A program made the translations under genes and the position numbers. This document shows positions 11,262-21,942 of a DNA stretch of 64,000 bases, piece after piece. The notes below the pieces were generated by a model, which saw nothing but the letters and a program-made list of their open reading frames with translations, made no database searches and had not been told where the DNA came from. The stretch is from Ustilaginoidea virens (lineage: Eukaryota > Ascomycota > Sordariomycetes > Hypocreales > Clavicipitaceae): positions 5,270,501-5,334,500 of the forward strand of contig NC_057317.1 of the NCBI RefSeq assembly GCF_000687475.1, given 5' to 3'. The stretch's first letter is position 1. Each line of letters opens with the position of its first letter.

Positions 11262-12534
11262 TTACAATAGAACCTCAAATTCCTTGTGTTTGCGTAGGTA
11301 AGCCTTTCCACGTCGATAGGGTTGTATGGCAGAATTAGCTTTTGAACTTGTAAGCCTCAAATTCTTTCCAATGCACTTCTTTACTGAATCCGGTCTGCTA
11401 CTTGATGGATCAAACACATAGAGACAGGAACCGTCCCTTTGACTCTTTTCGAATCCCACGACTGTGAGAGAATGTCCTGTATGCGGAGGGTCAGTGAACC
11501 TCTGTCGTAAATAGCTTTGGAGCTTGATATGATGGCTTTGGTCCGTCCCAAATTACATTACATGCCTTGATGTTGCAGGTAGACGGGCGGAAGATCGGTC
11601 TGACGTATTTTGGCATCATGTTCCATCAAAATTCCCTGCTCGAAGTAATTCTCAATGGTATGTATCAGACTTTCGTATGCCCTTTCATTTGTCATGGGAC
11701 GAAAAGCTTTCACAGAGCAGCTGTGTTTTTTATCAGTATGCTCCTGACCCGAGCTTGTCGGTAGACTGCATCTTACGGAATTGATAGACTGTTAAACAAG
11801 GCTTGAGCCTGTGGTCGAATTGCTTAACAATAGAGCAAATCATGCACTATAAATAGTAAGAAGCCCTCACCTCTGGTGTACCAATGTATTTCCTCGTCCC
11901 CTTAATACCACCAGTTTCCACGCGACCATTTGAGTTGTAGCCCAAGTCCCAGGCGGCTTCGATGAGGTCCTGAATTCGAAAGATAGATGGCAGGGTGCCT
12001 TCAAAATGTTCGAATCCCACCATGCTTGTCCCGATCACGTAAGTTATCAAAGTTTGAATGTTCCGGTAGCCGCAAAATGCTCCTAAGCAGCAACAATCTT
12101 AGCACAGTTTTTCCCGACTCGAGCAAATTGATGTCCTTACTCCCCGTAGACGTCATCATGCTTACCTTCTCGACTCAGTTTGGATATATGATGCACGCCC
12201 GGATGACAAAAATACGCATACTTAATTGACTCGGCCTTTTCAGCAAGTTGTTTGAGGGCTGGAATAACATCTATATGAGAGATAGTAAGACACATGCGAA
12301 ACTTTATCAACAAACTGGATGTCAGCCAGTTCGCCACGGAACTTCTGACCCTTTGTACACACTTGACCTCCCCTGAGTAATTTTTGAATGAGCCAGTCGG
12401 GCATTTTGCTTTCATGTGCATATTTTCCGAGGTGGCTGGCCTAATACCCACGTTAGCATTCAATAAACACTGCACGAGCTGAGAAAAAAGCGAACCTCGA
12501 AGTGTGGCTGAATGGGAAACATCTTCTTCATCAT
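11262..12534 (-). CDS. C78-family cysteine peptidase (ZUFSP/ZUP1, Mug105-like)
   Basis: Deubiquitinase-type peptidase of family C78; relatives are human ZUP1 (K63-linked ubiquitin) and S. pombe Mug105. Exons (high to low) 12534-12496, 12440-12361, 12314-12166, 12082-11871, 11808-11777, 11720-11566, 11476-11262, about 293 residues. Catalytic Cys is in AFCGYRNIQTLITYV (about 12,074), preceded by YAYFCHPGVHHISKL. The catalytic His is in QHQGHSLTVVGFEK and the Asp in YVFDPSS, 21 residues later, which matches my recollection of ZUP1. LGKYAHESKMPDWL fits family N-terminal sequence. The first two exons and the 46-bp intron 12315-12360 are uncertain. I see no N-terminal zinc fingers upstream. The intron before GHS appears to start with GC (see findings). 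Catalytic residues look intact. Confidence 0.83.
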
Positions 12535-12910
12535 TACTGTATTAGCCGGTTTCTGGAAAGAGGGCTGCCCTTTTTACATAGGTTACACCCTACAAGACGT
12601 AAGGCCAGTCCGTGATGATAGGTATAGAAAGGGGGGATAGTAAACGGTATAATATTAAGTGTTTATGTGCAGGAAAGGCGAGCGTCCCTACCAGACCTGA
12701 GGAAGAGAAGCTGGTATCATCTACCTACCTCTCTACCTCGGGAGGTTTGAGGTACCCACCCCCCTACCTTACCTGCCGACCTCCCAATTGCCAGGAGGTA
12801 CCGAATCTACACCAGACCACTATTCTCTCAGCGCAAGCCATTGTCTCATGAAAACGCACGAATTGCTCTTGCGATAATAATACGTTGTGGGATATTGGAA
12901 AAAAATTTTC
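12535..12910 (-). other. Intergenic region between C78 peptidase and CCDC137-like genes
   Basis: No gene supported. It probably holds the 5' leader of the C78 gene; CTAATACAG near 12,533-12,545 on the minus strand could be an acceptor for a further 5' exon that I could not find. The + strand has a low-complexity ACCTACC/GGTACC-rich patch at about 12,715-12,800. Confidence 0.45.
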
Positions 12911-13882
12911 CTAGTTGATTTTTTTCTTTAAATTAAGCCTTGCTTGCTCGTGCTGCTTAATTTTTTTGTACGCCTCAACTGCATTGTCCCGAGCTGCTCG
13001 TAATTCCTCGCGACGATGTAAACTTCCAGCTGTCTTTGGGACGTTGTCTACATCAACCACAGCGCCACCAACTTGAAGCTGCTTCCGTGTTTGTTTGTGG
13101 AGATTTTCAGGTGGAGCCTGAGCGACATCGTGCAGCCCAATCTTAGCCTCGCCTCTCTTACGAATCAACTCCAGCCAGGGATCGTCGTCCTGCTCTTTAC
13201 CTAGTCTTCGTCGTTTTTTACTTCCGTCGACATCTCCAAACCCAGCTTCCGAGAACAGGCTAGTGGTATCAGGGTCCATTTCTCTTTCGGCTGCAAGCTC
13301 ACACTGCTCTTCTCTCTTTGCCCGAATCTTCTGTTCCTCAGCACGCCACTGATCATATAATTTATGCATTTTTCTTTCCTTGCGCGTACGTTGTACTTTG
13401 AGACCAAGCAAGTCCTTACCATCTACTATCTTCACTTTTGTTGCCAGACCTGTAACTGGCAAGGCCGCATCAACACGGGCGGAGAAAGACCTCAAGTCTT
13501 CACCTGGTTTAATCCGAGGTACTTCGAGAACAGCCTCTTGTGTTTGCTTTCTAATGCTGACAACCTCTCCATCATCGAGCCCTGGACGAGTCTTTCTGCC
13601 TTGGGCATATGCCATGAGCCTTCGGAAAGCCCGAGGAGCATCATTGCCATTCTTGGGATATTTTCTCTGTCGCTCTGGATTCGGTTGATGGGGGGTCCGT
13701 TTGTCGGCTTGCCTACCGGAAGTTATCGGAAGCGGAAGCGCGTTTTGTGAAGGTGGGAGATCGTAGCTGAGTTTTGTCAGTCCTTTAGATCTTTGTTCGA
13801 ATTCCATTTAGACGTTCATGTATTCGGATAGGAAGGCTCACATATCCTCATTACCGCGCTTTCTCTTGTGTTTATGAGGCAT
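12911..13882 (-). CDS. CCDC137-like basic nuclear coiled-coil protein
   Basis: Conserved protein of about 306 residues, similar to fungal proteins grouped with CCDC137; its exact role in fungi is unknown to me. Exon 1 (13882-13842) encodes the family start MPHKHKRKRGNED; exon 2 is 13790-12911, after a 51-bp intron ending AAAG. The ATG at 13807 lies in this intron and is not the likely start. Features: SYDLPPS near the N-terminus, NDAPRAFRRLMAYAQGRK, a charged coiled-coil segment (VQRTRKERKMHKLYDQWRAE), a KKRRR nuclear-localisation-like cluster, and a lysine-rich C-terminus NLKKKIN. Highly basic overall, which fits a nuclear or nucleolar location. It is divergent to SPT5 with a 586-bp gap. Confidence 0.75.
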
Positions 13883-14468
13883 TTGGACGATTTTTGATTA
13901 CTTGATCATTAGGCGGTATTAGCGTAGTAATCGGGTATGTGTTACATGTGTTCAAAGCATTAAAGTTTTGGTCTTTTTAAATTTTTTTCGGTCTCCTAGG
14001 TTCATGTAGGCATCTACCCCAACACTGGCCCCACCGATAATTAACCGGCCTTTGTCGACCCAGTTACACCTAAGGTAGGGGTGCAATTTGGACCCACAAT
14101 TTGGGTCCCCCTTTTAGGTAGCTTTACAGTGCCCCGGAGCTATAAAGCCCGGATTCCAGCCATAGTTACGTGTTTACATAGTGCGATTAGTACAAATTGC
14201 TGTAAGGCAACATCACGGCCCACCTATGTGGATCCGAATGGCCCTACTAATACAGTCCTCTTATTTACCTCTATAGGAGATAGGCAACTTAACTGACTTG
14301 GGTAATTTAATCAAGTTGGTTCAGCACAGGTTTAATCATCCCCTGTCAAAGGCAGGCTGCTCGTCGAACTGATTACTCTTTCTGTTTTCCCATGCTGCTT
14401 GATTTTTGAGAATCCCTCACGAATAAACAAGATACGGTGCATTTTTTTTTTATCCCGGAAAGTGCATC
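13883..14468 (+). other. Divergent promoter region between CCDC137-like and SPT5 genes
   Basis: No gene supported. An AT-rich stretch (13,900-13,990) is followed by a patch at about 14,000-14,300 whose texture differs from its surroundings and which contains the imperfect inverted pair GGTGCAATTTGGACCC / ACAATTTGGGTCCCCC (14,080-14,113). This could be a decayed DNA element, but I see no clear ends. A poly-T run precedes the SPT5 start. Confidence 0.4.
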
Positions 14469-17400
14469 ATGGCGTCAAACGAACCACCACGGTTTGACGA
14501 ATCTGAAGACGAGGAGGATTTCAATCCTGCCCCTGCGGATATATCAGATGAGGAGCTAGTCGACAACAACAACAGCCCACCATCGAAAGCAAAATCGCGT
14601 CATCAGACCAACAATGGACGAGAGGCCCATCAATCATCAGGCCAAGCAGATTCTAGAGAAAGCTACGATGAAGATAATGACGACATGACAGGTCGCCGAA
14701 GGCGTGCCGCAGATTACGATGATGATCAGAATGGTGAAGATGGTGAAGAAGTAAGAGATGAAGAGGACGGTGAGGACGAAGACGACGATGAAGACGACGA
14801 AGACGAAGATATACAGCAGGTGGGTCTAGCGGAAGACATTGACATTAAGCCCTTTACTCAAACTCTCTGCAGGGTCATCGCCGTAAGAGACGTCGAGACC
14901 GCCGCAATGCTTTCCTCGATATCGAGGCCGAGGTAGACGACGAAGACGAGGCAGAAGATGAAGAGAAAGACGGCGAAGAGATAGAAGATTTTATCGATAA
15001 TGAGCACCCAGATGACGTTGCCGAAAGCGCCCGACTTGACGATGATCGAAGGCACCGGGAGCTGGATCGGCGCCGTGAAATGGAATCCAGTCTTGATGCG
15101 GAGAAACAAGCGGAGATACTTCGCCAAAGATATGGGAATAGACGACCTGCGAAGGGGTTCGGTGACTCGGCAGTCGTACCCAAGCGCTTATTGCTCCCCA
15201 GTGTCGATGACCCAAGTATTTGGGCTGTCAAATGCAAGGAAGGCAAGGAACGCGAGGTCGTCTTATCCATTATGAAACGGATCGAGGAACGTATCGGAAC
15301 AAAAGATGAACTCGCCATTACTGCCGCCTTTGAGCGCGGCGGCGTTCAGTCTGTCATGAAAGGTTTCATCTACGTTGAAGCCCAACGACAAACAGATATT
15401 CTCGTTGCCCTAGATGGCATGCTGAACGTCTATCCTCGATCAAGAATGACTCTCGTGGATATCAAAGATATGCCAGAACTACTTCGTATCACAAAAACAC
15501 CAACATTGGAACCGGGTGCTTGGGTGCGACTACGCCGACCCGCAAAGCATAGCGGAGATCTGGCTCAAGTAATTGATGTTACTGAGAATGGCCTCGAGGC
15601 GAGAGTGCGGTTTATTCCACGATTGGACTATGGTGTACGCGATGATGCTCTATCTAGCATTGGCTCTGACGGTAAACGGAAGCGGCCTGGCGCTGCAGGT
15701 CCACGGCCACCGCAAAGGCTCTTCAGTGAAATCGAGGCCCGAAAGCGACACCCTCGTTATATTCAAGGCAATCCGTCCACGAACACATGGTCGTACATGG
15801 GCGATGAGTTCGAGAATGGTTTTCAAGTAAAGGATGTGAAGATACAACAACTTGTTGTTACAGATGTGAATCCATCCCTAGAGGAGGTGACAAGGTTCGC
15901 CTCTGGTGCCGAAGATGGCACGGAAAACTTGGACCTGAAAGCTCTTGCCGCCAGTCTGAAAGATAGCAATACGCTTGTGACGTATCTTCCGGGTGATATA
16001 ATCGAAGTCTACTCGGGCGAACAAAAGGGTGTTGTTGGTAAAGCGACAAATGTTCAGGGGGACATTGTTACAATGTCTGTGACTGAAGGTGATTTGCAAG
16101 GACAAACTATTGAGGTACCTACCAAGGGTTTACGCAAACGATTCAAAATTGGCGACCACGTCAAAGTCATCGGTGGCAGTAAATTCCGTGATGAAGTGGG
16201 AACAGTGGTGAAAATAGCTGAAGATCGCGTTACTCTACTTACAGATCAAACAAACACAGAAGTAACGGTCTTCAGCAAGGACTTGAGAGAAGCAAGCGAT
16301 ATCGGTGGTCAGGGCTCCCTGGGACAATTTTCGCTGCATGATCTAGTGCAGCTTGACCCGACCACTGTCGGCTGTATTGTCAAGATTGATCGCGAATCCC
16401 TTGTCGTCCTTGATCAGTACGGCGACACGAGGCAGGTGATGCCATCTCAAATTTCCAACAAGCTGCCCAAAAGAAAGCAGGCTGTTGCTGCTGATCGAGA
16501 TGGTTCTGAGATTCGTCTTGATGATGTTGTCAAGGAGTTCACTGGACAACATCGGCAGGGCAAAATAATTCACATATACCGGTCCTATGTTTTCTTGCAC
16601 ACCAATGATAGCAACGAGAATGCTGGTGTGTTCGTAACTAAGGCTAGCATGGTCAACACGATTGCTGCTAAGGGAGGGCGTGTCAACGCTGCGGCCACCG
16701 GCCCCGACTTAAGCAGTATGAATCCCGCGCTCAAGATACATAAGAATGGATTCGAAAATAAGCCTGCCCAACCTGTGAAGATGTTCGGGCGTGATCGAGC
16801 AATCAACCAGACGGCAATCATCAAAAAGGGGCCGTACAAAGGTCTTCTGGGTATTGTGAAAGACACCACAGATTCCCATGCTCGTGTGGAGCTACACACA
16901 AAGGGTAAAACAATCACAGTTCCGCGTGACTCCCTGAGCTTTAAAGATAAGACCACCGGTGCTACCATTGACATTAATGGTAGAGGTCGCGGTGCTGCTG
17001 GTGGGAGTGGACGAGGCGGGGGAGAACGAGTTCCAGCCTGGCAAGGGGGATCTAGAACTCCCACGGGCGCTGGTGGCTTTGACAGAGTTCCAGCTTGGGG
17101 CTCACGCAGTAAGTATCCATCACCTGCCTTTTATTTGTTATTGGGCTGGAGTGAATTTAACCTGACCTTCCGAATAGCTCCTGCTGTGGGTGGTAGAACA
17201 CCGGCTTGGAAAGCACAAGATTATTCGGGCTCCCGCACACCAGCGTGGGCAGATGGCTCAAGAACGGTTAACCCCTATGACGGTAGTCGCACCGCGTACG
17301 GTTCTGGGTCACGTACTCCGGCGTGGCAGTCGGGTGCCCGAACCCCGGCAGCCGGTGACGCTTTCGTTGCTGGTTCACGAACACCTGCATATGCCAGTGG

Positions 17401-17797
17401 TGGTTCCGATAGTTGGGTCTCCGGGTCGAAAACACCTGCTTGGGGTGCCTCGGCGCCTACACCAGGGGCACATGGCAATGAATCCTGGGGCTATACACCG
17501 GGTGCCAATACCGGTGCATATGATGCCCCTACGCCTGGCGCAGCCACAGGAGCACCGACTCCAGGTGCCATGAACGCTCCAACTCCAGGCGCCTATTCCG
17601 CTCCAACACCTGCGGCCAACGCTCCGACGCCTGGAGGCGGTTGGCAAGGCGGTTGGGGAGTTGATTCTGCGCCAACTCCCGCCGCCGCTCCAACTCCTGG
17701 TGCCACTAGCTACTATGAAGCCCCTACTCCGGCTGCTTACACCGGAGCTCCAGAAACTCCTGCAGCCAACGGGCCGAGGTACGGCGATGATGAATAG
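14469..17797 (+). CDS. SPT5: Transcription elongation factor Spt5
   Basis: Subunit of the Spt4-Spt5 (DSIF) complex that rides on RNA polymerase II (and I) and promotes processive elongation and RNA processing. Exons 14469-14819, 14873-17108 and 17178-17797 give 1,068 residues. The N-terminus is strongly acidic (runs of D/E through about residue 165), followed by a basic stretch [13 protein letters not shown] at the exon 2 start. The NGN domain is at about 233-320 ([20 protein letters not shown] and on). Several KOW modules follow, for example [39 protein letters not shown] and [15 protein letters not shown]. The C-terminal region (from about 830) has GSRTPAW-type repeats, then APTPGA-type repeats, the CTR phosphorylated by Bur1/CDK9. 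The 69-bp third intron is open in frame, but splicing restores [13 protein letters not shown]. Confidence 0.96.
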
Positions 17798-18491
17798 ATG
17801 ACTTATTTACGGAAAGCTGCTGTGTATTAAGCAATAAGAAATATTGGCGCTTTTAGACAATCAAGTGCATTTATAAAACTTGTAATTTTGATTTCCCTTG
17901 ACTATTTACATAGTGTTCGGGTTCTAACACGGGCAGGGTAAGGGGCGCCCCTGACGGGAGACTAAAAATAATAGAAAGAACGGCAGCGGGAAAGGATATC
18001 TCCTTAGACCTCGGGTTTTCGATTGTCGTTGAAATACTGACTGCTCCCCTTATTGCCCTAGTCTGGGCAGCTATTTATCTTATCGCCTTATAGGGCAGCC
18101 GGCTGGGCCTTTTTCCTGGGTGGCCCGGATCACTAAGTGTGGCAGGGGATGGATAGAAGTGATAGGAGCAGCCGTTAGACTTATCTTTCGGCTGACTAAG
18201 CCACTCTCAGTCTGCTGACCAGGACTACTAGGTATTGTGTTTGACCTTTGAAATACTGCTGCATTCGTGATTTGACATTAAACACCAATACCAATTCAAA
18301 GCATCGTCAAGTCGCTAACACATTTGGCGGCTCATATTGCAAGTGAAACTCGCTTACCCAAGTCGGTTGAACTATGGAATTGCTGACCAAGCTACTCCAG
18401 TCCTCCTTCCTAAACTCCTATGAAAGGCGAAAGTCTTTCGATCCAGGCACAAACACCGTCTATCAGACGCGCAAGATCGTAGTTCCTTGAA
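17798..18491 (+). other. Intergenic region between SPT5 and the complex I subunit gene
   Basis: No gene supported. It should hold the SPT5 3' untranslated region (ATAAG and ATAAAA signals within 80 bp of the stop) and the next promoter. No repeats or RNA-gene signals are apparent. Confidence 0.5.
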
Positions 18492-18903
18492 ATGGGACCA
18501 CCCAAGCCTCCCGTGCCTCACGTGGCACCCATTTACCGCTTGACTGCTACAGCTTTAGGTGCCGGAATGTGGTTCTGGGTGAGTTGCCTCGCCTGCTTCT
18601 TATTATTTCAATCTTGCCTCTCGGACTATCGTGTCATTGATGGGCTTTTGAATACAAGAGGCTTTGACCAGCAGAGTCTGAGGTGTCCTTTTAATTGGCT
18701 AACACAATTTTCATGACTACCTTAGTTGATGTATAGAGCGAAAAAAGACGGTACGATCGAATCCAGACTTCATATTGTATAATATCCTCAGTGCTGGACC
18801 TGGCATCATCATCCAATGTCCTCCAAATTATCTCTGAATTATCACTGACCGTCGATAAACAGGCCCAGTCTTGATGGGTTGGAAGCATCCTTGGGATCAC
18901 TAG
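18492..18903 (+). CDS. Complex I accessory subunit, NDUFB2-like
   Basis: A 50-residue mitochondrial inner-membrane subunit of NADH:ubiquinone oxidoreductase. Exons 18492-18578, 18726-18750 (25 bp) and 18863-18903 join as MGPPKPPVPHVAPIYRLTAT..., GAGMWFW, LMYRAKKDG, PVLMGWKHPWDH. The single hydrophobic segment ALGAGMWFWLMY and the ending GWKHPWDH match fungal homologues; MWFW followed by a short polar stretch and an H-P motif recalls animal NDUFB2. Phases agree at both introns (147 and 112 bp). Reading through intron 1 gives a misleading 74-residue frame. It converges with the methyltransferase gene, 118 bp away. Confidence 0.85.
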
Positions 18904-19021
18904 ACGTTGACTCGCAAATTCACGGGAGAACCTGTTAAGGTTGGTTCCGTCATATCCAACCAACTGTATCTTTGGAGGAGTCGGGATGGCTGCCGTGCAC
19001 GTTCAGATTTAAACACATAAT

Positions 19022-20351
19022 CTAAGCAGAAGCCTGCTTCTCAAACAAGTAGTGTGAAACGCCCCATGTATCACCTCCATTGTATGCGAACAACTCAGAA
19101 CAAGCCATGTAGAATATGTGCCACCGGTAATACCAAGTTGCGGCATCTTTCTCTCCATAAGTTTCTATCAAATGGGGCCACATTCTTGCCTTATTCGCTG
19201 TCATGGATGATAACCAGTCCTGAATAGCACCGCTTAGCTTCGTTTCTTCATGTCCTGTTACTCTGGTTCGTTCCTCTGACGACTCACCTCACAAGTCTTC
19301 GAGTAGTGTAACCCGTTGACCCACCATTGCTTCTTGATCCTGAGATCTTTCTGAAAATAGAGCAGCAGATCCGCAGAAGGCATTGTGCCTCCTGTAAAGA
19401 AATGAGTCGTCATCCAGCCGTCTTCATAGTCATACGGTGTGGTGAGGTGGGCGAAAATGTGCACAAAGAGCTTGCCTTGAGGTCTTAATGCCCGGGAAAC
19501 CTTTGCCATTAGAAGCTCGTAGTTCTTCATGTGCTCAAAAAGCTGGTTCTCACAGTTAGTGGACCATTCCAAGCCATTGTTATGTTGATCAGAGAGACCT
19601 GCCTCAATGGAGACTATCCGATCATACATCTCAGATTCGAATTCGTAATCTACTACATCACCAGTAATAACCTTTATGTTGCTAAGATTTCGACGAGCCG
19701 CCTCCGTTTCTATGTGTCGTTTTTGAGTTCTAGAATTCGAAAATGCCGTGATTTCTGATCCAGGTAGCATTTCCGCAAAATACAATGCACCAGAACCCCA
19801 GCCACATCTAGCGATAATATCAGATGATTTTCCTTCACGGGTTGTATTTTATCAAAAGAGGTACGAAAATTTGAAGGACAAGGTCTTATTCGGCTGGCAA
19901 GTACAACTTACCCGAGGTCAAGGATGCTCATGCCGTCTTTCAAATCAGCTTTGTCGATATAAGAGCGGAGCATGGCAGTTTCTGCCTGGGCAAGTGTCTC
20001 GTCACCCTGAGGATATAAGCAGCAAGAATATTTCATTCGTGGCCCTAGGCAAGCAGCAAATACACCAGTTCCGACCTCATAATGTTGCTTATTTGCCGCA
20101 TCCGTTTCAATCGCCATAGGTCGTGTCCGGAGCCTCTCAATGAAAGACATTTTTGTGTCATAAGCGACGCTTGCAGACTTGCTCGCAATAGTCGTCAAGC
20201 GATGTCGAAGCTGTTGTCGGATACCAAACCTGATGATAGCATGCGGCAAATATCCGCCGTCTAAGATCCAGTCTTGTTCATGCCAAAAAAACAGTCAGAT
20301 GCTCAATATACTGCTAAGCTGAAATTGCGGGTTGGACATACCGTAATTCAT
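19022..20351 (-). CDS. CFA/CMAS-type SAM-dependent methyltransferase
   Basis: Member of the cyclopropane-fatty-acid synthase / mycolic acid cyclopropane synthase superfamily, also close to plant coclaurine N-methyltransferase-like proteins; substrate unknown. Exons 20351-20342, 20272-19912, 19807-19288 and 19219-19022 give 362 residues. The 10-bp first exon plus exon 2 reads [20 protein letters not shown], giving the family's usual N-terminal segment; starting at the ATG at 20249 would lose it. The SAM site [17 protein letters not shown] (about 120-136) spans the second intron, followed by [22 protein letters not shown], the SIEAGL region, and the C-terminal [20 protein letters not shown] typical of CMAS proteins. 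No membrane segments or targeting signal are obvious. It is the last intact host gene before the repeat region. Confidence 0.88.
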
Positions 20352-21002
20352 GTTAAATTTTGACGATTTTCCGTTCTGCCAGGCCTGTTCTCGCAATAAG
20401 CATAATATCCAAATGGCCCATCCAAACCCGCCTTGATAATGCTGATTTCACCATTTCTAACCTCGGCATATGCTGCACAGTTCTTAGAATCATAGGATGT
20501 GCATGCAACTCACTAATATGACTGAATGATTCCTCGTTCGGTCCTATATGCTTCGGAACCTAGAGATTAAAAGAAGAGGTAGTCATGGCAAGAAGTTACA
20601 TGTAACTAACTACTTCTAACCGAAGTTAACTTTCTATAGTATCGTGGTATGCGGGGCTTACTAGCAAAGGTGCATAACAGTCCTTGATTACTATCTAAAT
20701 AAGAGCGAGTTATACTCTTATATATTAATGCTCTAATTGCATATTTAGTATATATATATTATAGTGCATATAAAATAAAAAGAACTTAGTTAAGACTTAT
20801 TTAGTATAAACTTACGTATAAGTCTTAAATAGCATTTGCTATGCATTATACAAATAAATGAACTAGCTTTAATAGAGCGTTAGTAGTGCCACCAATGTGG
20901 TGCGATATATCTTCTAGTTAGCCTTACGTAAAATAAAGTTATTAAGCAGGTTCAATTGCATATAAGAACTTAAAAATTTAGTATTTTATTATATTATCAA
21001 GT
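20352..21002 (+). other. Gene-to-repeat transition region
   Basis: No gene supported. Composition is normal to about 20,600, then becomes AT-rich. A 10-bp inverted repeat TAAGACTTAT ... ATAAGTCTTA lies at 20791-20800/20818-20827, with a 17-base loop; I attach no function to it. LINE-A1 starts at the A-run at about 21,003. Confidence 0.5.
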
Positions 21003-21373
21003 GAAAAAAAAAACTTTCGCGATTTTGCCCGCACCTCGGTATTATGGCGGATATACCCCTAAAACAGTTAAAAAGTTACTAGATTAATTCCTTACCTTAT
21101 CTTACTCCGTCCGCTGATAGTATATCGGCACTAAGAGGAAGGCACGGTCGAAGCAGCAGAAATTATAGATATAGATAGAAGAAATAAAGGTAGACTTAAG
21201 TCGAGCCACTATAATTACTATATTACTATCGCTAACGATAACTATAGACGAATTAGCGGTAATACTATATAAACTAATATAGGAACCTAAGAAGAAATCG
21301 AATTACTTAAATAGTGCTACTAAAAGATTACAGACTATATCCCGGCAGCTATACTAAAAAATATATAGAATAC

Positions 21374-21927
21374 TGTCAAACGGGTTTCGCCTGCTAAGAT
21401 AATACAGTATGCGAAAGATAAAGGCAGTGGAATGGTAAAATCGCTGCAAAGTGACGGCACAGATAAAATACGAGACTAAGGCGTAGGGACAATCTGATGT
21501 GAATTAATTGTGCATACTTGCTTGCGTGCCTCCATCCATACATTCCTTCCCACTATTTGGGTAGGAATATCTAGGGATTTAAATACATAATATTCCAATA
21601 TAGAATATCCCTAGTGAAATCAATCTGACGTAAATATCCTGACCATACTGTGATATCATAGATATGTGGCGAAATGTGCATTTGTAGTGCATCGAGATTT
21701 GCGACGATAAAGTGGTGTGATCAATTTGTGATACATTATATGTTTGCGCGTGAGGGAATGTGTGTAAGTACTGGGTACTCAACTTTATTAGCAGCCGCCA
21801 TATACATATAAGTACTGAATACTTAATACCTTTCTCAATCTGATGATGCGGCGATGCGTAGAGATTGTCGGCGATAGATATCCAAAAATAATAAAATAAA
21901 ATAATAATAAATAATTTCATTCTGACA
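21374..21927 (-). repeat. Copia LTR 1 (3' LTR of the left element)
   Basis: 554 bp, starts TGTCAAACGGG, ends TTCATTCTGACA on the + strand. The minus strand is open for about 113 codons in all three LTRs, but this is LTR sequence and I do not call it a gene. Confidence 0.93.
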
Positions 21928-21942
21928 TACCCCCCTAGATAG
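21928..21942 (-). other. Copia polypurine tract, body A
   Basis: CTATCTAGGGGGGTA on the coding (minus) strand, directly before the 3' LTR, where plus-strand priming would start. The same tract lies at 26002-26016 beside the central LTR. Confidence 0.75.

Noticed and set aside
12612..12851. 79-codon + strand frame
   Set aside because: Low-complexity, proline/serine-rich, no motif; intergenic sequence between two minus-strand genes.
14000..14300. Possible DNA element remnant upstream of SPT5
   Set aside because: Texture and a short inverted pair are suggestive, but no terminal repeats or target duplication could be found.
21579..21920. 113-codon minus-strand frame present in all three Copia LTRs
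   Set aside because: It lies wholly inside LTR sequence, has no recognisable domain, and its conservation is explained by LTR identity.
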